From CAVXNP01 sp963763305 (GTDB lineage Bacteria; Pseudomonadota; Gammaproteobacteria; Xanthomonadales; Rhodanobacteraceae): a stretch of 64,000 nt of DNA. The stretch covers positions 682,001 through 746,000 of the forward strand of contig CAVXNP010000001.1 in NCBI GenBank assembly GCA_963763305.1, in the 5' to 3' direction. A program made the position numbers and the translations under genes. The notes under the pieces were generated by a model. The model searched no databases. It had not been told where the DNA came from and saw only the letters and a program-made list of their open reading frames with translations. Position 1 is the stretch's first letter, and each line of letters begins with the position of its first letter. This document shows positions 47,005-56,408 of this stretch, one piece after another.

Positions 47005-48501
47005 ATGGGTGTTATCGATCAGCTGCGCGAACTGCGTGATTTCGGCGGCAAGCCGCGGACCACGGGATTGGACGATGCCAGCATCGAGCGCATGGCGGCG
47101 AGCCATCCGCAGCTGGTCCAGGCCATCAATGAGGCGGTGGCCCGTCACCGCGAGCTGCGCGTTGACCTGGCCGACTTCCTGAAGCTGGACGAGTCCGAGC
47201 AGCTGGAGCAGGCCCAGGCCGAGTTCGTCAATTTCTACCCGGACGACGCGATCAACCCGTACCTGTCGGCCGCCGCGCGCGGGCCCTGGATCGTCACCCT
47301 CAAGGGCGCGGTTCTGCACGACAACGGCGGCTACGGCATGCTCGGCTTCGGCCACAACGAACCCGCCATCCTCGAAGCCTTGTCGCGTCCGCAGGTGATG
47401 GCGAACATCATGTCGCCCAGCGTGGCGCAGATGCGCTTTGCCAAGGCGATGGACAAGGAGCTCGGCCGCAACCGCGGCGGCAACCCGTACCAGCGTTACA
47501 TGTGCCTGAACTCGGGCTCCGAATCGGTCGGCCTGGCCTGTCGCATCGCCGACGTCAATGCCAAGGCGATGACCGATGCCGGCGGCCGCTACGAAGGCCG
47601 CACCATCAAGCGCCTGTCGGTGAAGGGCGCGTTCCACGGCCGCACCGACAAGCCGGCGCTGTATTCCGATTCCACCCGCAAGGCCTACCAGCAGCACCTG
47701 GCCAGCTACCGCCACGAGGAAAGCCTGCTGACCGTGGCGCCCTACGACGTGGAGCAGCTCAAAGCGGCCTTTGCCGACGCCGACAAGAACGGCTGGTTCA
47801 TCGAGGCGATGTTCCTGGAGCCGGTGATGGGCGAAGGCGACCCCGGCCGCGCGGTGACGCCGGAGTTCTACCAGGCCGCGCGCGAGCTGACGCAAGCCCA
47901 CGGCAGCCTGCTGCTGGTGGACTCGATCCAGGCCGGCCTGCGCGCCCACGGCGTGCTCTCGCTGACCGACTATCCGGGGTTCGAGAATCTGCCCGCACCG
48001 GACATGGAGACCTTCTCCAAGGCGCTCAACGCCGGCCAGTACCCGCTGTCGGTGCTGGCGGTGGGTGAGCGTGTCGCCGGCCTGTACCGCAAGGGCATCT
48101 ACGGCAACACCATGACCGCCAACCCGCGTGCGCTGGACGTGGCGCTGGCCACCCTGGACCAGCTCAGCGACAACGTGCGCAGCAACATCACCGAGCGCGG
48201 TCGCGAGTTCGTCAGCAAGCTCGAAGCGCTGAAGGACGAGCTGGGCGGCCTGATCACCAAGGTGCAGGGCACCGGCCTGCTGTTCTCCTGCGAGCTGGCC
48301 CCGCAGTTCAAGTGCTACGGCGGCAACTCCACCGAGGAATACATGCGCGAGCATGGCGTGGGCGTGATCCACGGCGGCACCAACTCGCTGCGCTTCACCC
48401 CGCACTTCAACGTGACCAGCGCCGAGGTCGACCTGATCGTCGACCATGTGCGCCAGGCGCTGCTGAAGGGCCCGCGCAAGCAGGCTGCCGAAGCGGCTTG
48501 A
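47005..48501 (+). CDS. Class-III PLP-dependent aminotransferase
   Basis: A 498-residue fold-type I enzyme. It has CLNSGSESVGLACRIADVNAK (PLP phosphate-binding turn, about 168-188), AFHGRTDKPALY, the Asp in LLLVDSIQAGLRAHG, and the PLP lysine in METFSKALNAGQYPL (near 337). The substrate cannot be assigned. The N-terminal ~90 residues (VIDQLRELRDFGGKPRTTG) are an unusual helical extension relative to short class-III enzymes. A GGGAGGA site precedes the ATG. It ends in a terminator and appears monocistronic. Confidence 0.88.
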   Translation: MGVIDQLRELRDFGGKPRTTGLDDASIERMAASHPQLVQAINEAVARHRELRVDLADFLKLDESEQLEQAQAEFVNFYPDDAINPYLSAAARGPWIVTLKGAVLHDNGGYGMLGFGHNEPAILEALSRPQVMANIMSPSVAQMRFAKAMDKELGRNRGGNPYQRYMCLNSGSESVGLACRIADVNAKAMTDAGGRYEGRTIKRLSVKGAFHGRTDKPALYSDSTRKAYQQHLASYRHEESLLTVAPYDVEQLKAAFADADKNGWFIEAMFLEPVMGEGDPGRAVTPEFYQAARELTQAHGSLLLVDSIQAGLRAHGVLSLTDYPGFENLPAPDMETFSKALNAGQYPLSVLAVGERVAGLYRKGIYGNTMTANPRALDVALATLDQLSDNVRSNITERGREFVSKLEALKDELGGLITKVQGTGLLFSCELAPQFKCYGGNSTEEYMREHGVGVIHGGTNSLRFTPHFNVTSAEVDLIVDHVRQALLKGPRKQAAEAA

Positions 48502-48514
48502 TGGGAGCCTGAAG

Positions 48515-48545
48515 AGGGCGCGCCGGTGACGGCGCGCCCTTTTTG
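48515..48545 (+). terminator. Rho-independent terminator of the aminotransferase gene
   Basis: Stem AGGGCGCGCC / GGCGCGCCCT with an 8-to-10-base loop, followed by T5. It begins 14 bp after the stop codon. Confidence 0.9.
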
Positions 48546-48613
48546 TGCGTGAATGTCGGCACCGTCCCGGTCGCCCACACCCTTTGGCGCATGCACCGCC
48601 CCGGAGATCCACC

Positions 48614-49255
48614 ATGCCCGTGATCGAAGTCGCCCACCCCCTGATCGCCCACAAGCTGGGCCTGATGCGCCGCGCCGGCGTCAGCACCAAGGAATTCCGC
48701 GAGCTGGCCTGCGAAGTGGCCAGCCTGCTCACCTACGAGGCCACCCAGGACCTGGAGACGCTGGAACAGACCATTGAAGGCTGGGCCGGCCCGCTGGTGG
48801 TGCGCCGGATCAAGGGCAAGAAGATCACCATCGTGCCGATCCTTCGCGCCGGGCTGGGCATGCTGCCGGGCGTGCTGGACCTGATTCCCTCGGCCAAGGT
48901 CAGCGTGGTCGGCATCCAGCGCGACGAGGCCACGCTGGCGCCGGTGACCTACTACGAGAAGCTCAGCGGCAGCATGCACGAGCGGACCGCACTGATCGTC
49001 GACCCGATGCTGGCCACCGCCGGCTCGCTGATCGCCACCGTGGACATGCTCAAGAAGGCCGGCTGCAAGCGGATCAAGGGACTGGTGCTGGTGGCCGCAC
49101 CGGAAGGCCTGCGGCGCATGGAACAGGCCCATCCGGACGTGGAGATCTACACCGCATCGATCGACCAGCGACTCAACGAACACGGCTACATCCTGCCCGG
49201 GCTCGGCGACGCCGGCGACAAGATCTTCGGCACGCGGCAGATGCCTACCGCCTGA
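48614..49255 (+). CDS. upp: Uracil phosphoribosyltransferase
   Basis: A 213-residue salvage enzyme that makes UMP from uracil and PRPP. It begins PVIEVAHPLIAHKLGLMRRAGVSTKEFRE split near residue 20. Other marks are VPILRAGLGMLPGVL (near 78-92), ALIVDPMLATAGSLIATVDML (near 127-147, the PRPP loop) and YILPGLGDAGDKIFGT at the C-terminus. Length fits E. coli Upp (208). The ATG has a GGAG site nine bases upstream. Confidence 0.96.
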   Translation: MPVIEVAHPLIAHKLGLMRRAGVSTKEFRELACEVASLLTYEATQDLETLEQTIEGWAGPLVVRRIKGKKITIVPILRAGLGMLPGVLDLIPSAKVSVVGIQRDEATLAPVTYYEKLSGSMHERTALIVDPMLATAGSLIATVDMLKKAGCKRIKGLVLVAAPEGLRRMEQAHPDVEIYTASIDQRLNEHGYILPGLGDAGDKIFGTRQMPTA

Positions 49256-49350
49256 GCAGCCTGGACCGTTTCGCAAAACGTTCATCTTCGATTGCTAGCC
49301 TCTCGGCTTTCGCGGTCCATGACGGACCGCCTCGGGGAGGGGTAGCAGCC

Positions 49351-52137
49351 ATGATGAGGGGACGACTCGGTAAGCGCGCCTTGGGCGCCATGCTGGTGGC
49401 AATGGCGGCGACGTTCGCCGTCCAGGCCGCCGATCTCAGTGTCAGCCAGTTCCGCGTGCGGGGGCCCGCGGGTGGCAACGACGAATTCGTCGAACTGTTC
49501 AACGCCGGCGCCAGCCCGCTGGACCTGTCCGGCTACAAGCTCAACGCGTCCAACGCCAGCGGCACCACCGGCACCCGGCTGAGCTTTGCCGCCGGCACCA
49601 CCATCGCACCAGGTTGCTACCTGCTGCTGACCAACGGCGCCAGCAGCGGTTATTCGGGCAGCGTGCCCGGTGACCTCAGCTACAACACCGGCGTCACCGA
49701 CACCGGCGGCCTGGCCGTTCTCGATGACAACGGCCAGGTGCTCGACCAGGTCGGCCTCAGCAGCGGCTCGGCCTACCAGGCCGGCACGCCGCTGGCCTCG
49801 CTGGGCAGCACCAACGCCGACCGCGGCTACGCGCGCACCACCAACAGCGCCGGCGTGCCGCAGAACAGCGGCGACAACAGCGCCGACTTCGTGGTGGTAT
49901 CGCCGACCACGCCGCACAACAGCGCCAGCCCCTGCATCGCGCAGGGCCCGTCGGTGTCGATCGCCGACGCCACCGTCACCGTGCGCGGCGCCGGCGATCT
50001 GGTCATGCCTTTCACGGTCAGCCTGAACCAGCCGGCCAGCGGCGACGGCGTGCAGGTGCACGTGGCCACCCAGGACGGCACCGCCACCGTGGTCGCCGGC
50101 GACTACGACCCGGTCGACACGGACCTGACGGTGGCTCCCGGCCAGACCGACGTGAGCTTCAACGTGACCGTGCATGGCAAGGCCACCGGCGTCGACGACA
50201 AGGCGTTCACCGTGCAGCTGAGCAACCCCAGCGACGGCGTCGCCCTGGGCGATGCCAGCGCGCTGGGCGCGATCCTGTACGACATCCCGGTGCCCGCAGA
50301 GATCTGGCAGATCCAGGGTCGCGAGCAGACCTCGCCGCTGCTGGGCAAATCCGTGATCACTTCCGGCAACGTGGTGACCGCGGTTGGTCCGTCCGGCTTC
50401 ACCATGCAGACCCCGGACGCGCGCGCCGACGCCGACGCGCTGACCTCCAATGGCATCTACGTGTACACCTCGCACGCGCCGGAAGTGGCCACGGGCGACG
50501 TGGTGGACGTGGACGCGACGGTCGACAACTACTACCACCTGACCGAACTGAAGTGGGCCGACGTCCGGGTCACCGGGCACACCGCGCGACTGCCGCGGGC
50601 GATCCATTTCGGCAGGCACACGCCCTCGCCGGACCCGGATCACCTGTCCTGCGGCCAGACCAACTTCCAGTGCTTCATCGGCATGCGCGTGGTGATCGAC
50701 GACGGCATGATCAACACCGGCAACCAGCGCTTCAGCTCGATGCCGTACGCCGAAGTGAGCATCACCGCCAACGGCAAGCGCTCGCTGCGCCTGCCCGGCG
50801 TGCGCTACGGCGTGCCGGTACCTGAGGGCGTGGACCTGCCCAACTGGAGCGGCAACCCTGAAGTGTTCAAGATGAACACCGCCGACTTCGGCGCGGTACC
50901 GTTGAACACCCCGTTCAACGCGGGCACCACCTTCCGCGCCGAGGGCGTGATCTCGTACGACTTCGGTGCGTACACGTTCATCCCCACCTCGCTGCGGGTC
51001 AAGCATGCCGCGCCGATCCCGCGCCCGGTCTCGCCCACCCCGCCGCTGGCGTTGCGTATCGGTGCGTTCAACACCGAGCGCTTCTGCGACAGCGTGTTCG
51101 ATACCACCTACACCTGCAGCGGTGGCAGCCACGAGCCGACGCCGGACGAGGTCGCGCTGAAGGTGCGCCGCCTGTCCAGCTACATCGGCAGTGTGCTGAA
51201 ACTGCCGGACGTGCTCTCGGTGGAGGAAGTGGAAACCCTGGGCGTACTGCAGCAGCTGGCCAAGCAACTGGGCGACGACTACCCGGTGAGCTACGACGCC
51301 TACCTGGTGCCTGGCCACGACCCGAGCGGCATCAACGTCGGCTTCCTGGTCCGCCGCGATCGCGTGCAGGTGCTGTCGGTGCAGCAGCTGGCCGCGGACG
51401 AGACCTGGGACGACCAGGGCCACACTGCCTTCATCCACGACCACCCGCCGCTGCTGCTGACCGCCGAGGCCGGCCACCAGCGGTTCGAAGTGATCTCGGT
51501 GCACACCAAGGCTCGCAGCAACGTCGACAAGGACAACGCCAGCGCGGTGCGCGACCGGCAGAAACGCTTCCTGCAGGCCCGCTCGCTGGCCACCCAGGTT
51601 CAGGCGCTGCAGACTGCCCATCCGTCCGAGCCGCTGCTGGTGGTGGGTGACTTCAACGCCTACCAGTTCACCGACGGCTGGACCGACGTGGTCGGCCTGA
51701 TCTCGGGCAAGTACGACGACCGCCAGAACCTGCTCAAGCTCGGTGGCAACATCGTGCGGCCGGCGCTGTGGAACGCGGTCAACTCGGTGCCGGAGAACGA
51801 CCGTTACTCGTTCCTGTACACCGAGAACTTCGGCGATATCCAGGGCTATACGCGTCGCATGGTGCCCACCGTGCAGGTGCTCGACCACGCCCTGCTCAAC
51901 CGCGCCGCGCAGCACCGCTTCATGCGCATGCAGTATGGCCGTGCCAACCTGGACGCCCCGGTGCAGACCCAGGACGACGCCGCCAATGCCCCGGACTGGA
52001 CCCGCGCCATCGGCGCATCGGACCACGACGGCTTGGTGGTCGACCTGCTGGTGCCGGCGTTCCATAGCCACGCACCAGCGCGAGCGGCCGGCACAGCGGT
52101 CACGGTCGCGCCGCGGCGCATTGACCGACTGAGGTAG
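49351..52137 (+). CDS. ExeM/NucH-family extracellular endonuclease with lamin-tail domain
   Basis: A 928-residue exported protein. It has a signal peptide (to about VQAADL, residue 29), a lamin-tail-like domain (about 30-170), and a Calx-beta-like repeat (about 195-305). The centre (about 310-550) carries an OB-like segment. The C-terminal endonuclease/exonuclease/phosphatase domain (about 565-905) has IGAFNTERFCD, VLSVEEVE, LLVVGDFNAY and GASDHDGLVVDL. These match the metal site and catalytic residues of the DNase I fold. This family degrades extracellular DNA for nutrients or biofilm turnover. The RBS is a GGGGAGGGG stretch. Confidence 0.88.
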   Translation: MMRGRLGKRALGAMLVAMAATFAVQAADLSVSQFRVRGPAGGNDEFVELFNAGASPLDLSGYKLNASNASGTTGTRLSFAAGTTIAPGCYLLLTNGASSGYSGSVPGDLSYNTGVTDTGGLAVLDDNGQVLDQVGLSSGSAYQAGTPLASLGSTNADRGYARTTNSAGVPQNSGDNSADFVVVSPTTPHNSASPCIAQGPSVSIADATVTVRGAGDLVMPFTVSLNQPASGDGVQVHVATQDGTATVVAGDYDPVDTDLTVAPGQTDVSFNVTVHGKATGVDDKAFTVQLSNPSDGVALGDASALGAILYDIPVPAEIWQIQGREQTSPLLGKSVITSGNVVTAVGPSGFTMQTPDARADADALTSNGIYVYTSHAPEVATGDVVDVDATVDNYYHLTELKWADVRVTGHTARLPRAIHFGRHTPSPDPDHLSCGQTNFQCFIGMRVVIDDGMINTGNQRFSSMPYAEVSITANGKRSLRLPGVRYGVPVPEGVDLPNWSGNPEVFKMNTADFGAVPLNTPFNAGTTFRAEGVISYDFGAYTFIPTSLRVKHAAPIPRPVSPTPPLALRIGAFNTERFCDSVFDTTYTCSGGSHEPTPDEVALKVRRLSSYIGSVLKLPDVLSVEEVETLGVLQQLAKQLGDDYPVSYDAYLVPGHDPSGINVGFLVRRDRVQVLSVQQLAADETWDDQGHTAFIHDHPPLLLTAEAGHQRFEVISVHTKARSNVDKDNASAVRDRQKRFLQARSLATQVQALQTAHPSEPLLVVGDFNAYQFTDGWTDVVGLISGKYDDRQNLLKLGGNIVRPALWNAVNSVPENDRYSFLYTENFGDIQGYTRRMVPTVQVLDHALLNRAAQHRFMRMQYGRANLDAPVQTQDDAANAPDWTRAIGASDHDGLVVDLLVPAFHSHAPARAAGTAVTVAPRRIDRLR

Positions 52138-52145
52138 CTGGAACG

Positions 52146-52177
52146 AAAAAGGCCACGCCCTACGGCGTGGCCTTTTT
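52146..52177. terminator. Bidirectional Rho-independent terminator between the nuclease and pip genes
   Basis: Perfect stem GGCCACGCC / GGCGTGGCC with a short loop, flanked by A5 on the left and T5 on the right. It lies 9 bp after the nuclease stop and 36 bp from the pip stop, so it serves both convergent genes. Confidence 0.93.
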
Positions 52178-52212
52178 CTTGCGCGCTTGTTTGTTGCGAG
52201 CTTGCCGCCGCC

Positions 52213-53169
52213 TCAGCCGCGGAAGCGGTCGGTGGCCTCGACCAACTCGTGGATGTTGCCCGGTTCGAACGCCGAGTGGCCCGCGTCCTGCACGATGCGC
52301 AGGTCGGCCTCGGGCCAGGCGCGGTGCAGGTCCCAGGCGCTGCGCAACGGGCACACCACGTCGTAGCGCCCCTGCACGATCACCGCCGGAATCTTGCGGA
52401 TGCGGTCGACATTGCGCAGCAACTGGTCCTCACGCTCCATGAAACCGCCGTGGATGAAGTAGTGCGACTCGATCCGTGCAAAGGCCACGGCGAAATCGTC
52501 CTCGGCGCTGGAGTTGATGTAATCCGGGTCCTGGTGCAGGTAGCTGGTGGCCGCTTCCCACACCGACCAGGCCCGCGCGGCCGCGACACGCGTGTCGCGA
52601 TCCGGGCTGGTCAGGCGGCGCTGGTAGGCGCTGATCAGGTCGCCCCGCTCCACCTCGGGAATGGCGGCGATGAAATGCTCCCAGGCATCCGGGTACAGCG
52701 CATCGGCGCCCTTCTGGTAGAACCACTCCAGTTCCCAGCGGCGCAGCATGAAGATCCCGCGCAGCACCAGCTCGGTGCAGCGGTCCGGATGGGTCTGGGC
52801 GTACGCCAGCGACAGAGTGGAACCCCAGGAGCCTCCGAACACCTGCCAGCGATCGATGCCCAGGTGCTCGCGTACGCGCTCGATATCGGCGACCAGATCC
52901 CAGGTGGTGTTGTCGGTCAGCTCCGCATGCGGTGTGGACTTGCCGCAGCCGCGCTGGTCGAACAGCACGATGCGGTAGACCGCCGGATCGAAGAAGCGGC
53001 GGCACTTCGGGTTGGTACCACCGCCGGGACCGCCATGCAGGAACACCACCGGCTTGCCATTGGCGTTGCCCGACTGCTCGTAGTACAGGGTATGCAGCTC
53101 CGAAACCTTCAGCATGCCCGTGTCGAACGGTTCGATTTCGGGGTACAGCGTACGGCGCTCCTGCGACAT
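52213..53169 (-). CDS. pip: Prolyl aminopeptidase
   Basis: A 318-residue alpha/beta-hydrolase that removes N-terminal proline from peptides. The nucleophile is Ser114 in GGSWGSTLSLAY. The oxyanion hole is HGGPGGG (45-51), and the catalytic His is in DAGHSAFEPG near 298. The family mark FDQRGCGKSTPH is present. The ATG at 53169 has CGGAG upstream; the frame is open 16 codons beyond, but into the next promoter. It is a cytosolic enzyme of typical size. Confidence 0.94.
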   Translation of the reverse strand: MSQERRTLYPEIEPFDTGMLKVSELHTLYYEQSGNANGKPVVFLHGGPGGGTNPKCRRFFDPAVYRIVLFDQRGCGKSTPHAELTDNTTWDLVADIERVREHLGIDRWQVFGGSWGSTLSLAYAQTHPDRCTELVLRGIFMLRRWELEWFYQKGADALYPDAWEHFIAAIPEVERGDLISAYQRRLTSPDRDTRVAAARAWSVWEAATSYLHQDPDYINSSAEDDFAVAFARIESHYFIHGGFMEREDQLLRNVDRIRKIPAVIVQGRYDVVCPLRSAWDLHRAWPEADLRIVQDAGHSAFEPGNIHELVEATDRFRG

Positions 53170-53242
53170 GCCCGGGTCTCCGATGGGGTCAGACCAAAAG
53201 GCTAGCACGGGTACCACGAAGCCAGCCTCGAATGGGTCCGCT

Positions 53243-54640
53243 TCAGCCGACAGCGGCTTCGAACAGCTTGCCGGGATTGAGGATGCCGTTGGGATCGAAC
53301 ACCTGCCGCAGGCCGCGCATCAATGCGATTTCGGCCGCGCTGCGGGTGCTGGCCAGGTACGCCCGCTTGACCAGGCCGATGCCGTGCTCGGCCGAGATGC
53401 TGCCGCCATGCCGCGCCAGGGTGTCGGCGAGCAGGTGGGTGACCTGCTCGCACTGGGCAATGAAAGCGTCCTCGGCCATCGCCTGCGGACGCAGCACGTT
53501 GATATGCAGGTTGCCGTCGCCGATGTGCCCGAACCAGACCACCTCGGCCTGCGGGTAGGCCGCCGCCAGCAGCGCCTGCATCTCCTGCAGGAACGCCGGC
53601 ACCGCGCTCACCCGCACCGAGACATCGTTCTTGTACGGTCGGTGCGGAGCCAGGCTTTCGGTGATGCCTTCGCGCAGTCGCCACAGTGAGGCCGCCTGCG
53701 CCTCGCTCTGCGCCACCACGCCATCGCTGATCCAGCCCTGCTCCACACCATGGCCGAAAGCTTCCAGTGCGGCCTCGCCGGTCGCCTCGTCCGGCGCGTC
53801 GAACTCGGTCACCACGTAGAAGGGGTGTTCGCCCTCGATCGGCTGCTGGCCACCGTGTGCCAGCACATGACGCAGCGCCAGGTCGGTGAAGAACTCGAAC
53901 GCCTGCAGCGACAGCCGCGACCGGAACAGCCCGAACACCCGCATCAACGCGTCCATGTCCGGCAACGCCAGCAGCATCACCTGGGACGGCGGCGGCGGGT
54001 CTGTCAGCTTCAGCGTCGCCTCGACCACGATGCCCAGCGTGCCTTCGGAGCCGATCATCAGCTGGCGCAGGTCGTAGCCGCTGGAGTTCTTGACCAGACC
54101 CCGGTTCAGTTGCAGCCGCTCGCCATGGCCGGCCACCACAGTGAGTCCGGCGATCCATTCGCGTGTGTTGCCGTAGCGCAGCACGCGGATGCCGCCGGCG
54201 TTGGTGGCGATATTGCCGCCGATCGAACAGGAACCCCGCGCGGCGAAGTCCACCGGATAGATCAAGCCGTGCGCGCGGGCGGCCTCCTGCACCGCCTGCA
54301 GGGTGATGCCGGCTTGCACGGTGAGGGTGCGGTCGACCGCATCGAACGCCAGCACGCGGTTCATCCGCTCCAGGCTCAACACCAGCTCACCATGCGCGGC
54401 CACCGCGCCCCCGGACAAGCCGGTGCGGCCGCCCGAGGGCACCAGCGCCACCCGGTGCTGGTTGGCCCAGGCCACGATCGCTTCGACTTCGTCGTTGTTC
54501 CCCGGCAGGGCGACCGCCAGCGGCGCCGGGGTCCAGCGCCGGGTCCAGTCGCGCCCGTAATGTTCCAGTTCGCCCGGCGTGGCGAGCAGATGCAGGCTGG
54601 GCAGGCGGCGGGCCAGCGCGGCGAGGCGTGGATCGGTCAT
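53243..54640 (-). CDS. FAD-linked oxidase, probable D-2-hydroxyglutarate dehydrogenase
   Basis: A 465-residue FAD-binding (PCMH-type) dehydrogenase. The FAD domain (about 35-215) has VPSGGRTGLSGGAV and SIGGNIATNAGGIRVLRYGNT. The C-terminal oxidase domain has VVWFGHIGDGNLHINVL and the metal His-rich AEHGIGLVKR. The family includes D-lactate, glycolate and D-2-hydroxyglutarate dehydrogenases. It is divergent from serA. In Pseudomonas stutzeri a paired dehydrogenase removes D-2-hydroxyglutarate made by SerA, so that role is inferred here. The ATG has CGGGAG upstream. Confidence 0.85.
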   Translation of the reverse strand: MTDPRLAALARRLPSLHLLATPGELEHYGRDWTRRWTPAPLAVALPGNNDEVEAIVAWANQHRVALVPSGGRTGLSGGAVAAHGELVLSLERMNRVLAFDAVDRTLTVQAGITLQAVQEAARAHGLIYPVDFAARGSCSIGGNIATNAGGIRVLRYGNTREWIAGLTVVAGHGERLQLNRGLVKNSSGYDLRQLMIGSEGTLGIVVEATLKLTDPPPPSQVMLLALPDMDALMRVFGLFRSRLSLQAFEFFTDLALRHVLAHGGQQPIEGEHPFYVVTEFDAPDEATGEAALEAFGHGVEQGWISDGVVAQSEAQAASLWRLREGITESLAPHRPYKNDVSVRVSAVPAFLQEMQALLAAAYPQAEVVWFGHIGDGNLHINVLRPQAMAEDAFIAQCEQVTHLLADTLARHGGSISAEHGIGLVKRAYLASTRSAAEIALMRGLRQVFDPNGILNPGKLFEAAVG

Positions 54641-54759
54641 GGCAACTCCCGGGGCAGATCCGCAGCCTGCCAGAGGCGGCGAGGCGGGGTCCAGTGCTGC
54701 ATTGCCGCATCGCCACCACGGCTCTGGCATAGTAGGGCGGTCACCGCCTGGACTCGCTC

Positions 54760-55992
54760 ATGAAGACCTCGTTTCCCAAGCAAGACATCCGCATCCTGTT
54801 GCTGGAGGGGGTCAGCCAGAGCGCCCTGGATACGCTGCGCCGGGCCGGCTACGAGCAGATCGACTACCAGCAGAAGTCGCTGCCCGAGGACGAACTCAAG
54901 CAGCGCATCGCCGAGGCGCATCTGGTGGGCATCCGCTCGCGCAGCCAGCTCACCGCCGAGGTGCTGGCGCAGGCCAAACGCCTGATCGCCATCGGCTGCT
55001 TCTGCATCGGCACCAACCAGGTGGACCTGGACGCGGCGCGGCGCCAAGGCATCCCGGTGTTCAACGCGCCCTATTCCAATACCCGCAGCGTGGCCGAGCT
55101 GGTGATCGCCGAAGCGATCATGCTGCTGCGCGGCATTCCGCAGAAGAACGCCCTGTGTCACCGCGGCGGCTGGACCAAGTCCGCCGCCGGCAGTTTCGAG
55201 ACGCGCGACAAGGTGCTGGGCATCGTCGGCTACGGCCATATCGGCACCCAGGTCGGCGTGCTGGCCGAAAGCCTGGGCATGCGGGTGATCTTCCACGACA
55301 TCGAACCGAAGCTGTCGCTGGGCAACGCCCGCGCCGCGGCGAGCCTGGACGACCTGCTCGAACGCGCCGACGTGGTCACCCTGCACGTGCCCGAGACACC
55401 GTCCACGCGGATGATGATCGGCGCCGACCAGCTGGCGCGGATGCGTGCCGGCTCGCTGCTGATCAACGCCTCGCGCGGCAGCGTGGTCGACATCGACGCG
55501 CTGGCCGACGCGCTGCGCGGCAATCACCTGGCCGGCGCCGCCATCGACGTGTTCCCGGTCGAACCCAAGGGCAACGATGATGCGTTCGTGTCGCCGCTGA
55601 TCGGCATGGACAACGTGATCCTCACCCCGCACATCGGCGGCAGCACGCTCGAAGCCCAGGACAACATCGGCATCGAGGTCGCCAGCAAGCTGGTGCGCTA
55701 CAGCGACAACGGCTCCACCCTGTCGGCGGTGAACTTCCCCGAGGTGTCGCTGCCCGAGCACCCGCACAGCCGCCGGCTGCTGCACATCCACCGCAACGTG
55801 CCGGGCATGCTTTCGCGCATCAACGAGCTGTTCTCGGCCGGCAACATCAATATCGACGCGCAGTTCCTGCAGACCGACAGCGAGGTGGGCTACGTGGTCA
55901 TCGACGTGTCCGCCGACGAGGCCCAGGCCAGCCAGCTCAGGGACCGCCTGGCGGCCATTCCCGGCACCCTGCGCAGCCGCGTGCTGTACTGA
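54760..55992 (+). CDS. serA: D-3-phosphoglycerate dehydrogenase
   Basis: A 410-residue enzyme for the first step of serine synthesis, with the E. coli-type domain layout. The NAD motif is VGYGHIGTQVG (about 155-165). The catalytic Arg is in NASRGSVVDIDAL, the Glu in the FPVEPKG region, and the His in LTPHIGGSTLEAQDN. A C-terminal ACT domain (about 340-410, LLHIHRNVPGMLSRINEL) binds serine for feedback control. SerA also reduces 2-oxoglutarate to D-2-hydroxyglutarate. It is 119 bp from the divergent dehydrogenase, and a shared promoter region is likely. Confidence 0.96.
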   Translation: MKTSFPKQDIRILLLEGVSQSALDTLRRAGYEQIDYQQKSLPEDELKQRIAEAHLVGIRSRSQLTAEVLAQAKRLIAIGCFCIGTNQVDLDAARRQGIPVFNAPYSNTRSVAELVIAEAIMLLRGIPQKNALCHRGGWTKSAAGSFETRDKVLGIVGYGHIGTQVGVLAESLGMRVIFHDIEPKLSLGNARAAASLDDLLERADVVTLHVPETPSTRMMIGADQLARMRAGSLLINASRGSVVDIDALADALRGNHLAGAAIDVFPVEPKGNDDAFVSPLIGMDNVILTPHIGGSTLEAQDNIGIEVASKLVRYSDNGSTLSAVNFPEVSLPEHPHSRRLLHIHRNVPGMLSRINELFSAGNINIDAQFLQTDSEVGYVVIDVSADEAQASQLRDRLAAIPGTLRSRVLY

Positions 55993-56132
55993 GCGGCCGC
56001 GCGCCATGGCACAGCCATGGCACGGGCAACAGGACACGTGGCGGTCGCCGTCGGCGGTCCGAACGATGGGCGCAGGAGCGCTCGCCATCCATCCCGCTCG
56101 GGCACGCAGGGTCCGAGCCGCTTTGCGGAAGT

Positions 56133-56157
56133 GACGCCCCGGTCGGGCGTCGCCTTT
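56133..56157 (+). terminator. Possible terminator of serA
   Basis: Stem GACGCCC / GGGCGTC with a five-base loop (CGGTC), then a T-poor GCCTTT. It lies about 140 bp after the serA stop. The upstream gap 55993-56132 shows no gene. Confidence 0.35.
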
Positions 56158-56228
56158 GCCATGCCAACCCCAACCAGCGCGCCCGAAATCGACTCTGGCG
56201 ACGTGGCGGACCCACCCAGCGGAAACGA

Positions 56229-56253
56229 CAACGGCGCCCCAGGGCGCCGTTTC
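56229..56253 (-). terminator. Hairpin downstream of tRNA-Pro
   Basis: The stem AACGGCGCC / GGCGCCGTT with a four-base loop lies 16 bp after the tRNA 3' end on the minus strand. It is followed there by a T-rich GTCGTTTCC. Confidence 0.55.
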
Positions 56254-56268
56254 GTTGCTTGTCTGAAT

Positions 56269-56345
56269 TGGTCGGGGCGGCCGGATTCGAACCGACGACC
56301 CTCTGCCCCCCAGGCAGATGCGCTACCAGGCTGCGCTACGCCCCG
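56269..56345 (-). tRNA. tRNA-Pro(GGG)
   Basis: A 77-base tRNA with encoded CCA. The acceptor stem is CGGGGCG / CGCCCCG, the D arm contains AGCCTGGTA, the anticodon stem TCTGC / GCAGA carries loop CTGGGGG, and the T loop is TTCGAAT. The anticodon is GGG. It sits about 60 bp from the merR gene on the same strand, as usual behind ihfA-merR in gammaproteobacteria. Confidence 0.96.
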
Positions 56346-56408
56346 ACGACTCAGCAAGCGCGAAAGTGTAACAGCTCAACGCACTCGTCCGGAAGCACCG
56401 GGGCGTCC

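Noticed and set aside
49282..52071. A 929-codon open frame antisense to the nuclease gene
   Set aside because: Same reason: mirror of the true coding frame, with no recognisable motif.
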